Shown here: in pieces, positions 16,697 through 25,259 of the stretch | Layout: every line of letters begins with the position of its first letter | Numbering within the stretch: the first letter of the stretch is position 1 | Position numbers and translations under genes: made by a program | NCBI RefSeq assembly: GCF_001438845.1 | Contig: NZ_JQCL01000057.1 | Span: 182,911 to 246,910 of the forward strand | DNA: 64,000 bases | Reading direction: 5' to 3' | DNA from: Lactiplantibacillus xiangfangensis | Lineage (GTDB): Bacteria > Bacillota > Bacilli > Lactobacillales > Lactobacillaceae | The notes under the pieces: generated by a model | What the model saw: the letters and a program-made list of their open reading frames with translations, nothing else | What the model was told of the DNA's origin: nothing | Databases searched by the model: none

Positions 16697-16770
16697 GTTA
16701 ATGATTAACTTCCTCCTCGTTAAGCTAGTCTAGTCAATTATTTTAGTGTGAAACTTTAAAATAACAGTCG
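16697..16770 (-). promoter_or_regulatory. Displaced promoter/RBS region of CPBP copy 2
   Basis: Read on the minus strand this stretch aligns with the sequence upstream of CPBP copy 1: CTAAAATA, TGAC, AGAC and CTTAA occur in the same order and spacing, ending in GAGGAGG where copy 1 has its AGGTGT. No start codon follows; the tnpB element begins instead. I read it as the orphaned 5' region of the gene at 14294. Confidence 0.6.
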
Positions 16771-16787
16771 TATACTTCTAGTTACGC

Positions 16788-16816
16788 AAAAAGTCCCGGA
16801 ATTATTTTCCGGGACT
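16788..16816 (-). terminator. Terminator of the pot operon
   Basis: AGTCCCGGAA / TTCCGGGACT stem with a 5-base loop and an A-run on the plus side. It lies just past the potD stop. Confidence 0.85.
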
Positions 16817-16832
16817 AAAGAAGCAAATTAAT

Positions 16833-17903
16833 TTAATGGTGCATCTTAAATTCAAGGTACCGGTCATTGTATAAGCCAACTTTGGCTGGCGAGAGGTCCT
16901 TGTAAATTTGTAAGTGCCGAATCGTTTGGTTGTCAGGATAAAACTGACGATCGTTACGAATAGACTTTGGTAACAGCGCCTTAGCTTTCTTGTTTGGTGT
17001 GGCGTAACCGATGTACTTGGCGTTTTGGGCCGCATTTTTCGGTTCACTCATGAAATTCAAGAAAGCGTAAATCGCTTTGAAATGTTTCGCCGTTTTTGGA
17101 ATGACGAGGTTGTCAAACCAGAGATTACTACCTTCAGACGGGACAACGTAGTGTAGGTGGGAGTTGCTATCCAGCATTTCACTAGCCTCACCGGACCAAT
17201 CGACAGCGACGGCGGCTTCGTTTTGAATCATGTACATCTTGATTTCGTCAGCGACGACCGCTTTTACGTTGGGAGATAACCGGTTGAGCTTGTTACGCGC
17301 GGCTAATAAGGTGGCGGGGTCGGTCGTGTTCATCGACTGGTTCATGGATGCGAGCGCAAAGCCCATGACGTCACGGGCGCTGTCGATCAGCATCACCTTA
17401 TTTTTATACTGCTTTTCCCAAAGGTCGTTCCAGTGCTTGATGCTGCCGGGCTTAATGTACTTGTCGTTGTAGATAATCCCTAAAGTTCCCCAGAAGTAGG
17501 GCACGGAGTAGCGATTGTCCCGGTCAAAATCAAGGTTCATGAAGCGTGGATCGTAGTTATGCATACCAGTCAGCTTACTTTTATCTAACGGTAACAGTAA
17601 GTTGGCCTTTTTCATCTTTTCAATCATGTAGTCGCTCGGCACGGTCAAGTCGTAACTAGTCCCACCCTGTTTGATTTTTGTAAACATGGCTTCGTTACTG
17701 TCGAACGTTTCGACGTTGACGTGGTAGCCAGTCTGCTTTTGGAACTTGGTGAGCAGGTTCGGGTCAATGTAATCGCCCCACGTATACAAGTTCAAGACCT
17801 TTTTCCCGGTACTGCCAGAAGTGGTCTGGAGTTGATGGGCACCGAACGCGAGTAACCCACAGACGGCCAATAGGGCGAGTACGACGCTTAGTAATTTTTT
17901 CAT
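16833..17903 (-). CDS. potD: Spermidine/putrescine-binding protein
   Basis: 356 residues. An N-terminal hydrophobic segment (about 3-22) is followed by the solute-binding fold LNLYTWGDYIDPNLLTKF, typical of PotD/PotF. TSYDLTVPSDYMI and YFWGTLGIIYND are further family motifs. It captures polyamines outside the membrane for PotBC. The signal has LAVC with Val before Cys, which is a poor lipobox, so it may stay as an uncleaved membrane anchor. Its start overlaps the end of potC by 4 bp. Confidence 0.93.
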   Translation of the reverse strand: MKKLLSVVLALLAVCGLLAFGAHQLQTTSGSTGKKVLNLYTWGDYIDPNLLTKFQKQTGYHVNVETFDSNEAMFTKIKQGGTSYDLTVPSDYMIEKMKKANLLLPLDKSKLTGMHNYDPRFMNLDFDRDNRYSVPYFWGTLGIIYNDKYIKPGSIKHWNDLWEKQYKNKVMLIDSARDVMGFALASMNQSMNTTDPATLLAARNKLNRLSPNVKAVVADEIKMYMIQNEAAVAVDWSGEASEMLDSNSHLHYVVPSEGSNLWFDNLVIPKTAKHFKAIYAFLNFMSEPKNAAQNAKYIGYATPNKKAKALLPKSIRNDRQFYPDNQTIRHLQIYKDLSPAKVGLYNDRYLEFKMHH

Positions 17904-18715
17904 TTCCGCCGCCCCCTCGTTGCTGTCCGTCGATGTTTACGACTGTATTGATTAATGAAGTAGTAGCCAACGACGAGAATCAGGGCCATTAAGAACATGA
18001 GGCCGGATAGCGCGTTGATCTCCAAGTTGATGCCTTGACGGGCCCGTGAGTAGATTTCAACGGATAGGGTGGTAAAACCGTTCCCCGTAACGAAGAAGGT
18101 GACTGCGAAGTCGTCTAACGAGTAGGTCAGGGCCATGAAGAAGCCAGAAAAGATGCCGGGCATGATGTACGGCACGATGACCTGGCTTAAGAGTTGCCAG
18201 TTGTTGGCGCCAAGGTCGGCCGCCGCGTCGAGCAAACTACTGCTCATTTCTTGAATTTTAGGCAACACCATCAAAACGACGATGGGAATCGAAAATGCGA
18301 TATGACTCAAGAGAACTGAGCCGAAGCCTAATGGAATCTTTAACGCCGTGAAGAAGATAAGAAAGCTCGCCCCAATGATAACGTCGGGGGAAACCATCAA
18401 AATATTATTCAGCGACAACAGGGTGTTTTTTGTAATGGCCTTAGTCGTATTGTTGATGCCAAGCGCCCCCAACGTCCCAATCACCGTGGCTAAGATGGAC
18501 GATAGCAGGGCGACGAGTAAGGTGTCGAGAAAAATGGCGATCAGACGGCTATCTGCGAACAGGTCTTGGTAGTGTGACCAAGTGAAGCCGTGAAAGTTAT
18601 TCATCGTGTCGCCCTTACTGAAGGAGTATACGATTAGAAAAATAATTGGGGCGTACAATACGATGAAAACGAGCCATAAATACAGGTTACGCCACTTAAA
18701 GTTACGTAAGCTCAT
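17900..18715 (-). CDS. potC: Spermidine/putrescine ABC permease PotC
   Basis: 271 residues, six membrane segments. The cytoplasmic EAA-type loop is DAAADLGANNWQLLSQVIVPYIMPGI, with the conserved Gly, which docks on PotA. Overlaps potB by 4 bp and potD by 4 bp (ATGA junctions), so the three are translationally coupled. Confidence 0.93.
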   Translation of the reverse strand: MSLRNFKWRNLYLWLVFIVLYAPIIFLIVYSFSKGDTMNNFHGFTWSHYQDLFADSRLIAIFLDTLLVALLSSILATVIGTLGALGINNTTKAITKNTLLSLNNILMVSPDVIIGASFLIFFTALKIPLGFGSVLLSHIAFSIPIVVLMVLPKIQEMSSSLLDAAADLGANNWQLLSQVIVPYIMPGIFSGFFMALTYSLDDFAVTFFVTGNGFTTLSVEIYSRARQGINLEINALSGLMFLMALILVVGYYFINQYSRKHRRTATRGRRK

Positions 18716-19545
18716 TTGGTCATCCCCTTTCGCGTGCGCCGTTTGCCACCGCTAGTCAGCATCATAATGATGACCATGGCGATGATCAAGACGACCCCAA
18801 TCGTGGAACCCATGCCCCAGTTCATCGTCGTCAAGAAATGTTCTTCAATCGCAGTCCCTAAGGTAATCACCTTGTTACCACCAATCAGGCGGGTCAACAT
18901 GAAGAGGGAGAGCGACGGGATGAAGACGGCTTGAATGCCGGCTTTGACCCCGGGCAAGGTGAGTGGAAAAATCACCCGACTGAAAGTTTGCCAGTTGGTT
19001 GCGCCCAAGTCACGACTGGCGTTGACGTAGGACGGATTCAGTTCGCTGATCGAGTTGTAGATGGGTAAGACCATGAACGGAATCTGGATGTAGGCCGCGA
19101 CAAAAATAAAGCTAAAGTTAGTAAAGAGCAATTGTTGTGGGCCAATACCAATGAAGCTGAGAAATTGATTGGCGATCCCGGACTGACTGAAGATGCCAAT
19201 GAAGGCGTAGGCTTTAAGCAACAAGTTAATCCAAGTCGGCATGATAATGAGGAGTAGCCACAGTTGGGGATACTTCGTCTCATTAAGGACGTACGCCGTT
19301 GGATAACTAATGAGTAACGTCGCCAGAGTAATCAAAAAGGCGTACCAGACGGAATTAAGCGTCATCATCAGGTAAGTGTTTGATGAAAAGTAGGTCTGAT
19401 AGTTCGCGAAGGTAAATTGGCCGTCAATGTTAAAAAATGATTGATAAATCAGTAATAGGACCGGCGCAATGACGAATAGTAAAATCCACAGCATGTACGG
19501 GATGAAGTAAGCCGTGTTGCGGCTCAAGCGTTGTTTTCGTTGCAT
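18712..19545 (-). CDS. potB: Spermidine/putrescine ABC permease PotB
   Basis: 277 residues, six membrane segments. The EAA loop is NASRDLGATNWQTFSRVIFPLTLPGV. The N-terminus has the basic RKQRLSRN before segment 1. With PotC it forms the channel for polyamine uptake. It begins 12 bp after potA. Confidence 0.93.
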   Translation of the reverse strand: MQRKQRLSRNTAYFIPYMLWILLFVIAPVLLLIYQSFFNIDGQFTFANYQTYFSSNTYLMMTLNSVWYAFLITLATLLISYPTAYVLNETKYPQLWLLLIIMPTWINLLLKAYAFIGIFSQSGIANQFLSFIGIGPQQLLFTNFSFIFVAAYIQIPFMVLPIYNSISELNPSYVNASRDLGATNWQTFSRVIFPLTLPGVKAGIQAVFIPSLSLFMLTRLIGGNKVITLGTAIEEHFLTTMNWGMGSTIGVVLIIAMVIIMMLTSGGKRRTRKGMTK

Positions 19546-19557
19546 TAGCTTCGCCCC

Positions 19558-20655
19558 CTAATCGTCTTCGTATTGTTCGAGTCGGGCATCAAAAGCAGCT
19601 TCGCTTTCGTTTAACCGCATGACGTGGATGTCTTGCGGATCGAAAGTCAGGCCAATGGGTTCCCCTTCGTCGGCCGGGTTCGTTGAATGAACGAGCCACT
19701 CGTTGTGGTCGCTGTCGTAGGCGACGATTTCAAAGTAGTTGCCTCGGAACAATTGCGAATCTACGGTCACCACGAGTTTACCTTGATTGGCGGCGACAAT
19801 GTCCAAGTCTTCTGGGCGAAGGACCACTTCGACGGCTTCGTTAGGACGCATCCCACCGTCGGCACATTCGAAGGCCTTGCCAACGAATTCGACTTCAAAG
19901 TCTTTTAACATTTTGCCGGGGATGATGTTACTTTCCCCGATAAAGTTAGCGACAAAGTGGTTGATGGGTTCGTCGTAAATGTCGACTGGACTGCCACCTT
20001 GTAAAATGGCGCCGTCGTTCATGACAAAAATCTCATCACTCATCGCGAGGGCTTCTTCTTGGTCATGGGTGACGAAGAGGAAGGTAATCCCTAACCGCTG
20101 TTGTAAATCGCGCAATTCGTACTGCATGTCCTTGCGTAATTTAGCGTCCAACGCTGAGAGGGGTTCGTCAAGGAGCAAGACTTTTGGCCGCATGACGAGT
20201 GCGCGGGCAATGGCGACCCGTTGTTGTTGCCCACCGGAAATTTCACTGATTTCGCGATCACCAAAGTCCGCTAGTTGAACCATGGCTAAGGCGTCTTGAA
20301 CCCGTTGGTCAATTTCGTCCTTGGAAACTTTATGCAGTTTAAGGCCAAACGCCACGTTTTCGGCGACGTTCATGTGTGGGAAAAGGGCGTAATCTTGGAA
20401 CACCGTGTTCACTTGCCGTTGGTTGGCAGGCAGGCCGTTGATGACCTTACCGTCGAATTCAACTTCACCGGAAGTGACTGCGGTGAACCCTGCAATCGTC
20501 CGCAAAATGGTTGTTTTCCCACAACCGGATGGGCCTAGTAAGGTATAAAATTTACCGGCCTCGAGTTCTAAGTTGATATCTTTAAGAATTTGATGATCTC
20601 CATAACTTTTACAAACGTGATTTAGCCGCACGATCGGCTGTGTATTAACCGCCAA
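19558..20655 (-). CDS. potA: Spermidine/putrescine ABC ATPase PotA
   Basis: 365 residues. Walker [12 protein letters not shown]-loop [13 protein letters not shown], signature [13 protein letters not shown], Walker [12 protein letters not shown] and switch VTHDQEEAL are all present. The C-terminal third (about 240-365) is the TOBE/MOP-like regulatory part of the CUT1-type importers. It drives the PotBCD importer. First transport gene of the operon, 21 bp after its likely regulator. Confidence 0.95.
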   Translation of the reverse strand: MAVNTQPIVRLNHVCKSYGDHQILKDINLELEAGKFYTLLGPSGCGKTTILRTIAGFTAVTSGEVEFDGKVINGLPANQRQVNTVFQDYALFPHMNVAENVAFGLKLHKVSKDEIDQRVQDALAMVQLADFGDREISEISGGQQQRVAIARALVMRPKVLLLDEPLSALDAKLRKDMQYELRDLQQRLGITFLFVTHDQEEALAMSDEIFVMNDGAILQGGSPVDIYDEPINHFVANFIGESNIIPGKMLKDFEVEFVGKAFECADGGMRPNEAVEVVLRPEDLDIVAANQGKLVVTVDSQLFRGNYFEIVAYDSDHNEWLVHSTNPADEGEPIGLTFDPQDIHVMRLNESEAAFDARLEQYEDD

Positions 20656-20676
20656 TGGAAAGGACCCCCTAATAAA

Positions 20677-21219
20677 TTATAAGTAGGACGCGGTCGTAAC
20701 TAAGGTAAATGTGCAGGGCGACGGTCCCACGTTACGAATTTGATGCGTCTTGGTTGCGTGAAAGTAAAGCGTATCACCCGCAGTTGCCACGTGTTCCTGA
20801 CTACCGAGGCGTAAGTGTAAGGTGCCGGTTTGGACCATGATGAAGGTCTCCGCCGGCGATGGCTCAAAGGATTTGAAGCAACCGTTGGGCGCTAAAGTGA
20901 CCGTGACGGGTTCGAGTTCGTTCTCATTTGAAGCCGGGACGAGCCACTTTAACTGGTAACCGAGTGCTTCATCGTCGTAAATTCGGTGTTCGCTTGGGTG
21001 GTAGACGATTTTATGATTGGGCGGTTCGGGCGCAAAAAAGGCGGCCGGAGTCATCCCAAGTACTTCAATGATGGCAAAAAAAGTTTCCATTGAGGGTGAG
21101 GATTGGTTATGTTCTAGTTGCGATATGTAACCCTTACTTAAATCAGTCCGTTCCCCCAGTTCTTCTTGTGTCAGTTGTTTTTGCATCCGTAAATTACGGA
21201 TACGCTGACCGATGTCCAT
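20677..21219 (-). CDS. XRE-family regulator with C-terminal cupin domain (PuuR-like)
   Basis: 180 residues. An N-terminal helix-turn-helix (QRIRNLRMQKQLTQEELGER, TDLSKGYISQLE) is joined to a cupin domain (about 105-180, with ETFIMVQTGTLHLR and AGDTLYFHATKTHQIRN). This is the PuuR-type architecture that commonly senses polyamines or related small molecules. The frame opens with GTG at 21228, but this lies inside the RBS GAGGTG, so the ATG at 21219 is chosen. It heads the potABCD operon and probably represses it. Confidence 0.85.
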   Translation of the reverse strand: MDIGQRIRNLRMQKQLTQEELGERTDLSKGYISQLEHNQSSPSMETFFAIIEVLGMTPAAFFAPEPPNHKIVYHPSEHRIYDDEALGYQLKWLVPASNENELEPVTVTLAPNGCFKSFEPSPAETFIMVQTGTLHLRLGSQEHVATAGDTLYFHATKTHQIRNVGPSPCTFTLVTTASYL

Positions 21220-21242
21220 GACATTCACCTCGAATCGTAGTT

Positions 21243-21306
21243 TTGTTTAAGTAAACAATAAGTTTAGTACAGCTTTTAATTATAGCGAAAAAGATTGGTG
21301 AGACAA
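21243..21306 (-). promoter_or_regulatory. Promoter of the regulator-pot operon with candidate operator
   Basis: Minus-strand TTGTCT (21301-21306) and TATAAT (21279-21284) are 16 bases apart. Downstream of the -10, near the expected transcript start and before the RBS, lies TTGTTTAAGTAAACAA (21243-21258), whose outer six bases on each side form an inverted repeat. It is the obvious candidate operator for the XRE-cupin protein encoded next. Confidence 0.65.
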
Positions 21307-21385
21307 GTTAAAAATGCGTGTGATTGATATGTTATTCTAATCGAACATATAAGCTGGTTCGTTAGCTTTCGCTAATTGCAAAAAA

Positions 21386-21410
21386 GAGTCTGGGTGATTA
21401 TCCCAGACTC
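21386..21410 (-). terminator. Terminator of the ASCH gene
   Basis: Perfect 9-bp stem GAGTCTGGG / CCCAGACTC, 7-base loop, with an A-run on the plus strand giving the U-tail on the minus transcript. Confidence 0.88.
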
Positions 21411-21425
21411 GTCATGGTTATTAGA

Positions 21426-21893
21426 TTAGTCGGCGCGATAAACAACTTCGAAGACTTCACTGACCATTGGTGTGTCGGAAGATAAGTTGTGTCCGTGCGC
21501 TTCAAGGGTCGGGGTAAATTCATCCGTTTTACGTTGGCGCCAGTCGCCGATGGTCCGGTCGCCTTCATCTTCGTGCCAGGCGTGTTCCGCGGAGATCCGG
21601 TAGAACGGGATCAGTTCGGAAACGACCGTTTTAATCACGGCAACTGGTTTCATATCGCCGTTGAATAACACGTTGTAGTCACCAGGCTGGGGGATGGCAA
21701 CTTGTTCATTGGTATAGGTGTCCAATGGGGTCGTCGTTGCGGTTTTAGTCCCAGCTAAGATGGCATCCGTTGCGGCTTGAACCTCGGCTGGCTTGTTCTG
21801 ATTGCCGAACCAGCGGGTCTGATAAGAGGCCCCGTTGGTATCGGTCGTTTCAGTATATGCTTTCCATAATTCTTCTGCTGATTTTGCTGGCAT
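21426..21893 (-). CDS. ASCH domain protein
   Basis: 155 residues. The ASCH fold (PUA-like beta barrel) is suggested by AILAGTKTATTTPL, IPQPGDYNVLFNGDMKPVAVIKT and the C-terminal VSEVFEVVYRAD. ASCH proteins bind RNA or act on nucleosides; the exact activity here is not known. A GTG nine bases earlier (21902) overlaps the RBS AGGTG, so the ATG at 21893 is preferred. Monocistronic. Confidence 0.8.
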   Translation of the reverse strand: MPAKSAEELWKAYTETTDTNGASYQTRWFGNQNKPAEVQAATDAILAGTKTATTTPLDTYTNEQVAIPQPGDYNVLFNGDMKPVAVIKTVVSELIPFYRISAEHAWHEDEGDRTIGDWRQRKTDEFTPTLEAHGHNLSSDTPMVSEVFEVVYRAD

Positions 21894-22055
21894 AAGCTTC
21901 ACCTAATTTCAATAAGAATAGTGGATTCATGGTCATGTAACCGAATTCACAACCTAAGTATAGCATGTCGTTTCTCAAAACGACACGGCAGTGACTGCTT
22001 TTCATTTAGAAAACGGGTGTTAATCATTACGGCGACTTAACGATTGAAATTTTGC

Positions 22056-22061
22056 TATAAT
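22056..22061 (+). promoter_or_regulatory. -10 element of the acetyltransferase operon
   Basis: A perfect TATAAT lies 25 bp before the start codon; the -35 (GACTTA around 22034) is poor. The upstream stretch 21900-22050 holds nothing else I can support. Confidence 0.4.
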
Positions 22062-22086
22062 AAAACTATGAATTGGGGGTAACGAT

Positions 22087-22575
22087 ATGCAAATTACACC
22101 AGTCAAAGTGACTGATTTACCACAAATCATGACCATTGAACGGGCGGGCTTTTCCGACGCTGAAGCGGGGAGTCAAGCGACCTATCAGGAGCGGATTCAA
22201 AAGTTGGAATCGACCTTTTTGGTTGCGCGTGATGATGATGTGGTCCTAGGCTTCATTGTGGGACCCGCGACAACGGAACGCTACATTGAAGACGAAATGT
22301 TTGCGACGACCCCGACGAACTTAGCACATGGTGGCCACCAACTCGTCTTTACTTTGGCCGTCGCACCGGCAGCTCGTCATCAGCATGTCGGTAGTCAACT
22401 ATTGGCAGCGCTAGAAGCTGACGCCCGCGCAAAGGGCCGGACCAGTTTATCGTTAACGTGTCTAAAACGACTCGTGCCATTTTACGAGCAGAACGGATTT
22501 ACGAATCAGGGTGTCGCGGCGTCTAGCCACGCTGATGAAACTTGGTACAATTTAGAGAAAGTCTGGGACAAATAA
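22087..22575 (+). CDS. GNAT-family N-acetyltransferase
   Basis: 162 residues. The acetyl-CoA binding motif A is LAVAPAARHQHVGSQLLAALE, followed by LSLTCLKRLVPFYEQNGF, which is typical of the arylalkylamine-type (AANAT-like) GNATs. Substrate unknown. RBS GGGGGT precedes the ATG. Its stop overlaps the next start (TAATG), so the two acetyltransferases are coupled. Confidence 0.85.
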   Translation: MQITPVKVTDLPQIMTIERAGFSDAEAGSQATYQERIQKLESTFLVARDDDVVLGFIVGPATTERYIEDEMFATTPTNLAHGGHQLVFTLAVAPAARHQHVGSQLLAALEADARAKGRTSLSLTCLKRLVPFYEQNGFTNQGVAASSHADETWYNLEKVWDK

Positions 22576-23102
22576 TGAAATTATCAACGCTACAAGCAGA
22601 ACTACCTAACTTTAAAATCCGGTTATTAACACTGGAAGATCAAGAAGAATTACTCGCATTAGAACAGAGTAATCCGGAATACCACCGCTACTTTTCACCA
22701 GAACCGTTGACCACGGAAGAAGTGCAGCACGACTTAACGGCAACGCCACACACGGTTGTACCGGAACAAAAGCAGGTGTTTGGTTTTTATTTGGCCAACC
22801 GGTTAGTGGCCGTCTTGGACGTATTAAACCAGTACCCGCAAGAACAATTTTTATTCATTGGACTACTAATGGTTAATCAAGCTTACCAACGAAAGACGGT
22901 CGGCAAAGTGATTATGACCGGTTTAATGCAAGCGGCCATGAAGAGTGGGGTTGTTTGCCTACAACTGACCCGGGTCGCAACCGATACCGGGGTGGAAACC
23001 TTCTGGAAAAAGCTTGGCTTTGAGAATGGCGACCAACTCTTTTTGCCACTTAAACATGGCGGTCGGCTACCGGTAACGACAATGTCCCGTCTATTAAAAT
23101 AA
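22575..23102 (+). CDS. GNAT-family N-acetyltransferase
   Basis: 175 residues. Motif A reads FIGLLMVNQAYQRKTVGKVIMTGL, with LQLTRVATDTGVETFWKKLGF as the next strands, so it is a GNAT of unknown substrate. The two neighbours are not closely similar. The start is the ATG that overlaps the previous stop. Confidence 0.8.
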   Translation: MKLSTLQAELPNFKIRLLTLEDQEELLALEQSNPEYHRYFSPEPLTTEEVQHDLTATPHTVVPEQKQVFGFYLANRLVAVLDVLNQYPQEQFLFIGLLMVNQAYQRKTVGKVIMTGLMQAAMKSGVVCLQLTRVATDTGVETFWKKLGFENGDQLFLPLKHGGRLPVTTMSRLLK

Positions 23103-23204
23103 AAGGTGCAATTCTCATCGGATTTTGACGTGTCCAGCCACCTAAACTGATGCGATTCGTGTTAAACTCATGATGATCATATTATAGAAATGAGGGTAAA
23201 TACG

Positions 23205-23390
23205 ATGCTTAAACGATGGGGAAAGGCCGATACTGGCATGCTGATTGCGGCGGTTATTTTACTGGCGGTGCTCTTCTACTTCTTCGAGTTGACTGCTAGC
23301 TTAACAACCAGTGTGATTGCCTTTCCGATTAGTTTAGTTGTCCTGATGGGAATCATGGAATACGCCGCTTACGAATTGCGGAAAAAATAG
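23205..23390 (+). CDS. Small two-segment membrane protein
   Basis: 61 residues: a basic N-terminus (LKRWGKAD), two hydrophobic segments (about 10-27 and 33-50) and a charged tail YELRKK. GAGGG lies 8 bases before the ATG at 23205; the frame's first ATG (23190) contains that RBS. No family recognised. Confidence 0.6.
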   Translation: MLKRWGKADTGMLIAAVILLAVLFYFFELTASLTTSVIAFPISLVVLMGIMEYAAYELRKK

Positions 23391-23396
23391 GAGCTC

Positions 23397-23445
23397 AAAA
23401 ACAGGATCTCAGAAATTCTTATGTGATTTCTGAGATCCTGTTTTT
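23397..23445. terminator. Strong bidirectional terminator
   Basis: A perfect 20-bp inverted repeat (AAAAACAGGATCTCAGAAAT and its complement) with a 9-base loop, A-run on one side and T-run on the other. Confidence 0.92.
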
Positions 23446-23463
23446 ATGTCTGTACTTGCTTCC

Positions 23464-23633
23464 GGCGGCTCGTAATGAGTGCCGCTATGGGACCGGTGAA
23501 AGCCTGAGGAACGGTCTTTCACCTCGCTTTAATGCTTTGCCTAACCCGCAAATCATTAAAGACGTCCGTGGTGTAAACGGGAAAATTCATCCCGTCAACA
23601 CCACCTTCACGGCGGCATTCATTACGAGCCGCC
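23464..23633. repeat. Cloverleaf-like intergenic element A
   Basis: A 22-bp closing stem (23464-23485 with 23612-23633, one G-U wobble) encloses three hairpin arms. Arm 1: GGTGAAAG / CTTTCACC (23495-23502, 23516-23523). Arm 2: CTTTAATG / CATTAAAG (23527-23534, 23554-23561) with an inner TTTGC / GCAAA. Arm 3: GTGGTGT / ACACCAC (23568-23574, 23598-23604) with an inner ACGGG / CCCGT. It contains no convincing gene. It shares its layout with the element at 35507-35668. Confidence 0.8.
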
Positions 23634-23703
23634 TGCAGCCGTACTAACGGAAAGTGTAATTGCAGTAGATATTGGATAAATAGCACATAGGTTTCGGTCA
23701 ATA

Positions 23704-23767
23704 TGTAAGCCCTTGCAATAACTGTGAGATGGTTTATACTTATTTTTGAACCGGTTCAAAAATAAGT
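23704..23767 (+). promoter_or_regulatory. Promoter, LacI-type operator and cre-like site of the GH1 gene
   Basis: TTGCAA (23713-23718) and TATACT (23735-23740), 16 bases apart, form the promoter. A perfect 30-bp palindrome centred on GAACCGGTTC (23738-23767) begins in the -10 and is the likely operator of the LacI protein at 25260. TGTAAGCCCTTGCA (23704-23717) matches cre except for CC in place of the central CG. The same module lies at 29949-30009. Confidence 0.85.
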
Positions 23768-23829
23768 GTGATACCGAATTAATATGATGAACTAAATGAA
23801 TATAATTCATGAAGGGAAGCTGATTACCA

Positions 23830-25209
23830 GTGAAAATGACATTACCAAATGGATTCTTGTGGGGAAATTCGACCTCTAGCATGCAAACGGAAGGTGCGAC
23901 CCATGAAGGTGGTAAGGGGGCCTCGGTCTACGATTTGCGTAAACCGAATGCAGACAATGCGGGCTGGGATGTAACGATTGACGAATATCACCGATATGCT
24001 GAAGACTACGATTTGATGCAGGCTATGAATATGAACTGTTACCGACTTCAAATTTCGTGGAGTCGGGTTTGTCCCGATGGTGATGGTGACTTTAATGAAG
24101 CTGGGATTGCCTTTTATCACCAATTGATTAATGCGTTACTAGCCCGTAACATTACACCGATGATCTGCCTGTATCATTTTGATATGCCGTTGGCGCTGGC
24201 ACAAAAATACAACGGCTTTTTGAGTCGCCACGTGGTCGACGCTTTTGTACGCTTTGGTAAAAGAATGGTGGATGAGTTCGGTAAGCAGGTTCCGTATTGG
24301 ATTACTTTTAATGAACAAAATCTTTATTCTTCTAGTTATGCCCGAGTTTATGCGGGCTGCTTAAAAGATGGTAAGCAGGATGCAGAAATTTATACGATTG
24401 CCAATCACGTGATGGTTGCTCATGCGCAAGTTGCAAATTACTTACACGCCACCACTACGGCTAAAATTGGTGGTATGTTGGCGTACGAAGAATGCTACGC
24501 TGCAACGGCTAACCCTAGAGATAATCAGTTTGCACGTCAAGTTAATGAGTTTTTGAACCGCAACTTATTAGACGTGTTTGTACATGGTCATTATTCAAAC
24601 CAAGTTTTGACATATACGAAAAACCACCACATTGATTTTGACTTCACAGTAGCTGATCAGAAAGACTTTGATGAGTTAAAGAGTGATTTTATCGCATTTT
24701 CTTACTATCGAAGTAGTCTGATTGATGCTAGTCGAGTTCCCATTAATACTATTCCTAACCGGTACTTAGATTATGGCGAAGTGCACAACGCGTATACGCC
24801 GTATAATGAATGGAATTGGAACGTTGATGCGCTCGGATTCCGTGATGTATTAACGCGTGTTTACAATGAATATGGCGTACCAATGTTTCCAATTGAAAAT
24901 GGGATTGGGGTACGCGAGAACTACGATGGTCACGAGATTCAAGATGATTACCGAATCGACTATCACCGTCAGCACATTCAGGCAATGAAGGCGGCCGTTG
25001 CCGAAGATGGGGTAAAAGTGATTGGTTATTTGGGCTGGGGGTTGATTGATATTCCAAGTTCTAGTGGTAATGTCGATAAGCGTTATGGCGCAGTTTATGT
25101 CAATCAAACGAATACGGATAGCAAGGATCTTAAAAGGATTCCTAAAAAGTCGTTTTACTGGTTCAAACATGTCATTGCAAGCAATGGTTCAGATTTGTCG
25201 TCAGATTAA
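23830..25209 (+). CDS. Glycoside hydrolase family 1, probable 6-phospho-beta-glucosidase
   Basis: 459 residues. The N-terminal FLWGNSTSSMQTEG, the acid/base motif TFNEQN and the nucleophile motif PIENGIG are GH1 hallmarks. It probably cleaves phosphorylated cellobiose-type sugars delivered by the PTS. The start is GTG (23830), supported by AAGGGAAG 11 bases before; the ATG two codons later is the alternative. It stands alone on the plus strand but shares its operator with the opposite PTS-GH3-LacI operon, so the four form one regulon. Confidence 0.9.
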   Translation: MKMTLPNGFLWGNSTSSMQTEGATHEGGKGASVYDLRKPNADNAGWDVTIDEYHRYAEDYDLMQAMNMNCYRLQISWSRVCPDGDGDFNEAGIAFYHQLINALLARNITPMICLYHFDMPLALAQKYNGFLSRHVVDAFVRFGKRMVDEFGKQVPYWITFNEQNLYSSSYARVYAGCLKDGKQDAEIYTIANHVMVAHAQVANYLHATTTAKIGGMLAYEECYAATANPRDNQFARQVNEFLNRNLLDVFVHGHYSNQVLTYTKNHHIDFDFTVADQKDFDELKSDFIAFSYYRSSLIDASRVPINTIPNRYLDYGEVHNAYTPYNEWNWNVDALGFRDVLTRVYNEYGVPMFPIENGIGVRENYDGHEIQDDYRIDYHRQHIQAMKAAVAEDGVKVIGYLGWGLIDIPSSSGNVDKRYGAVYVNQTNTDSKDLKRIPKKSFYWFKHVIASNGSDLSSD

Positions 25210-25220
25210 ATGATAAAGGT

Positions 25221-25258
25221 AACAAAAGCGTCCCAGCACATGCTGAGACGCTTTTGTT
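25221..25258. terminator. Bidirectional terminator between GH1 and LacI genes
   Basis: AACAAAAGCGTC with its complement GACGCTTTTGTT, plus inner CAGCA / TGCTG pairs, between two converging genes, with A- and T-runs inside the stem. Confidence 0.88.
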
Positions 25259-25259
25259 A

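Larger units (their letters stand above)
15085..16697 (-). mobile_element. Solitary tnpB insertion element (IS200/IS605 type), no tnpA
   Basis: The ends carry imperfect inverted repeats: AAAATATAGAGAAATGTAGA at 15091-15110 and its counterpart read on the minus strand from 16695 (AAAATATAGAAAAGTGTAGA). Inside the right end is a strong hairpin (15102-15134); near the left end CCAAGCT (16615-16621) can pair with AGCTTGG (16651-16657). Only tnpB is present, so the element would need tnpA from elsewhere. Alignment of the flanks with the paralogous upstream region of copy 1 shows that it separates a CPBP gene from its promoter. Exact ends are uncertain by about 10 bp. Confidence 0.65.

Noticed and set aside
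23423-23882. Short frames within element A and the following spacer
   Set aside because: They run through the paired arms and the promoter/operator; the structure explains the sequence better.
24755-25170. Minus-strand frames opposite the end of the GH1 gene
   Set aside because: Shadows of a strongly supported GH1 coding sequence.
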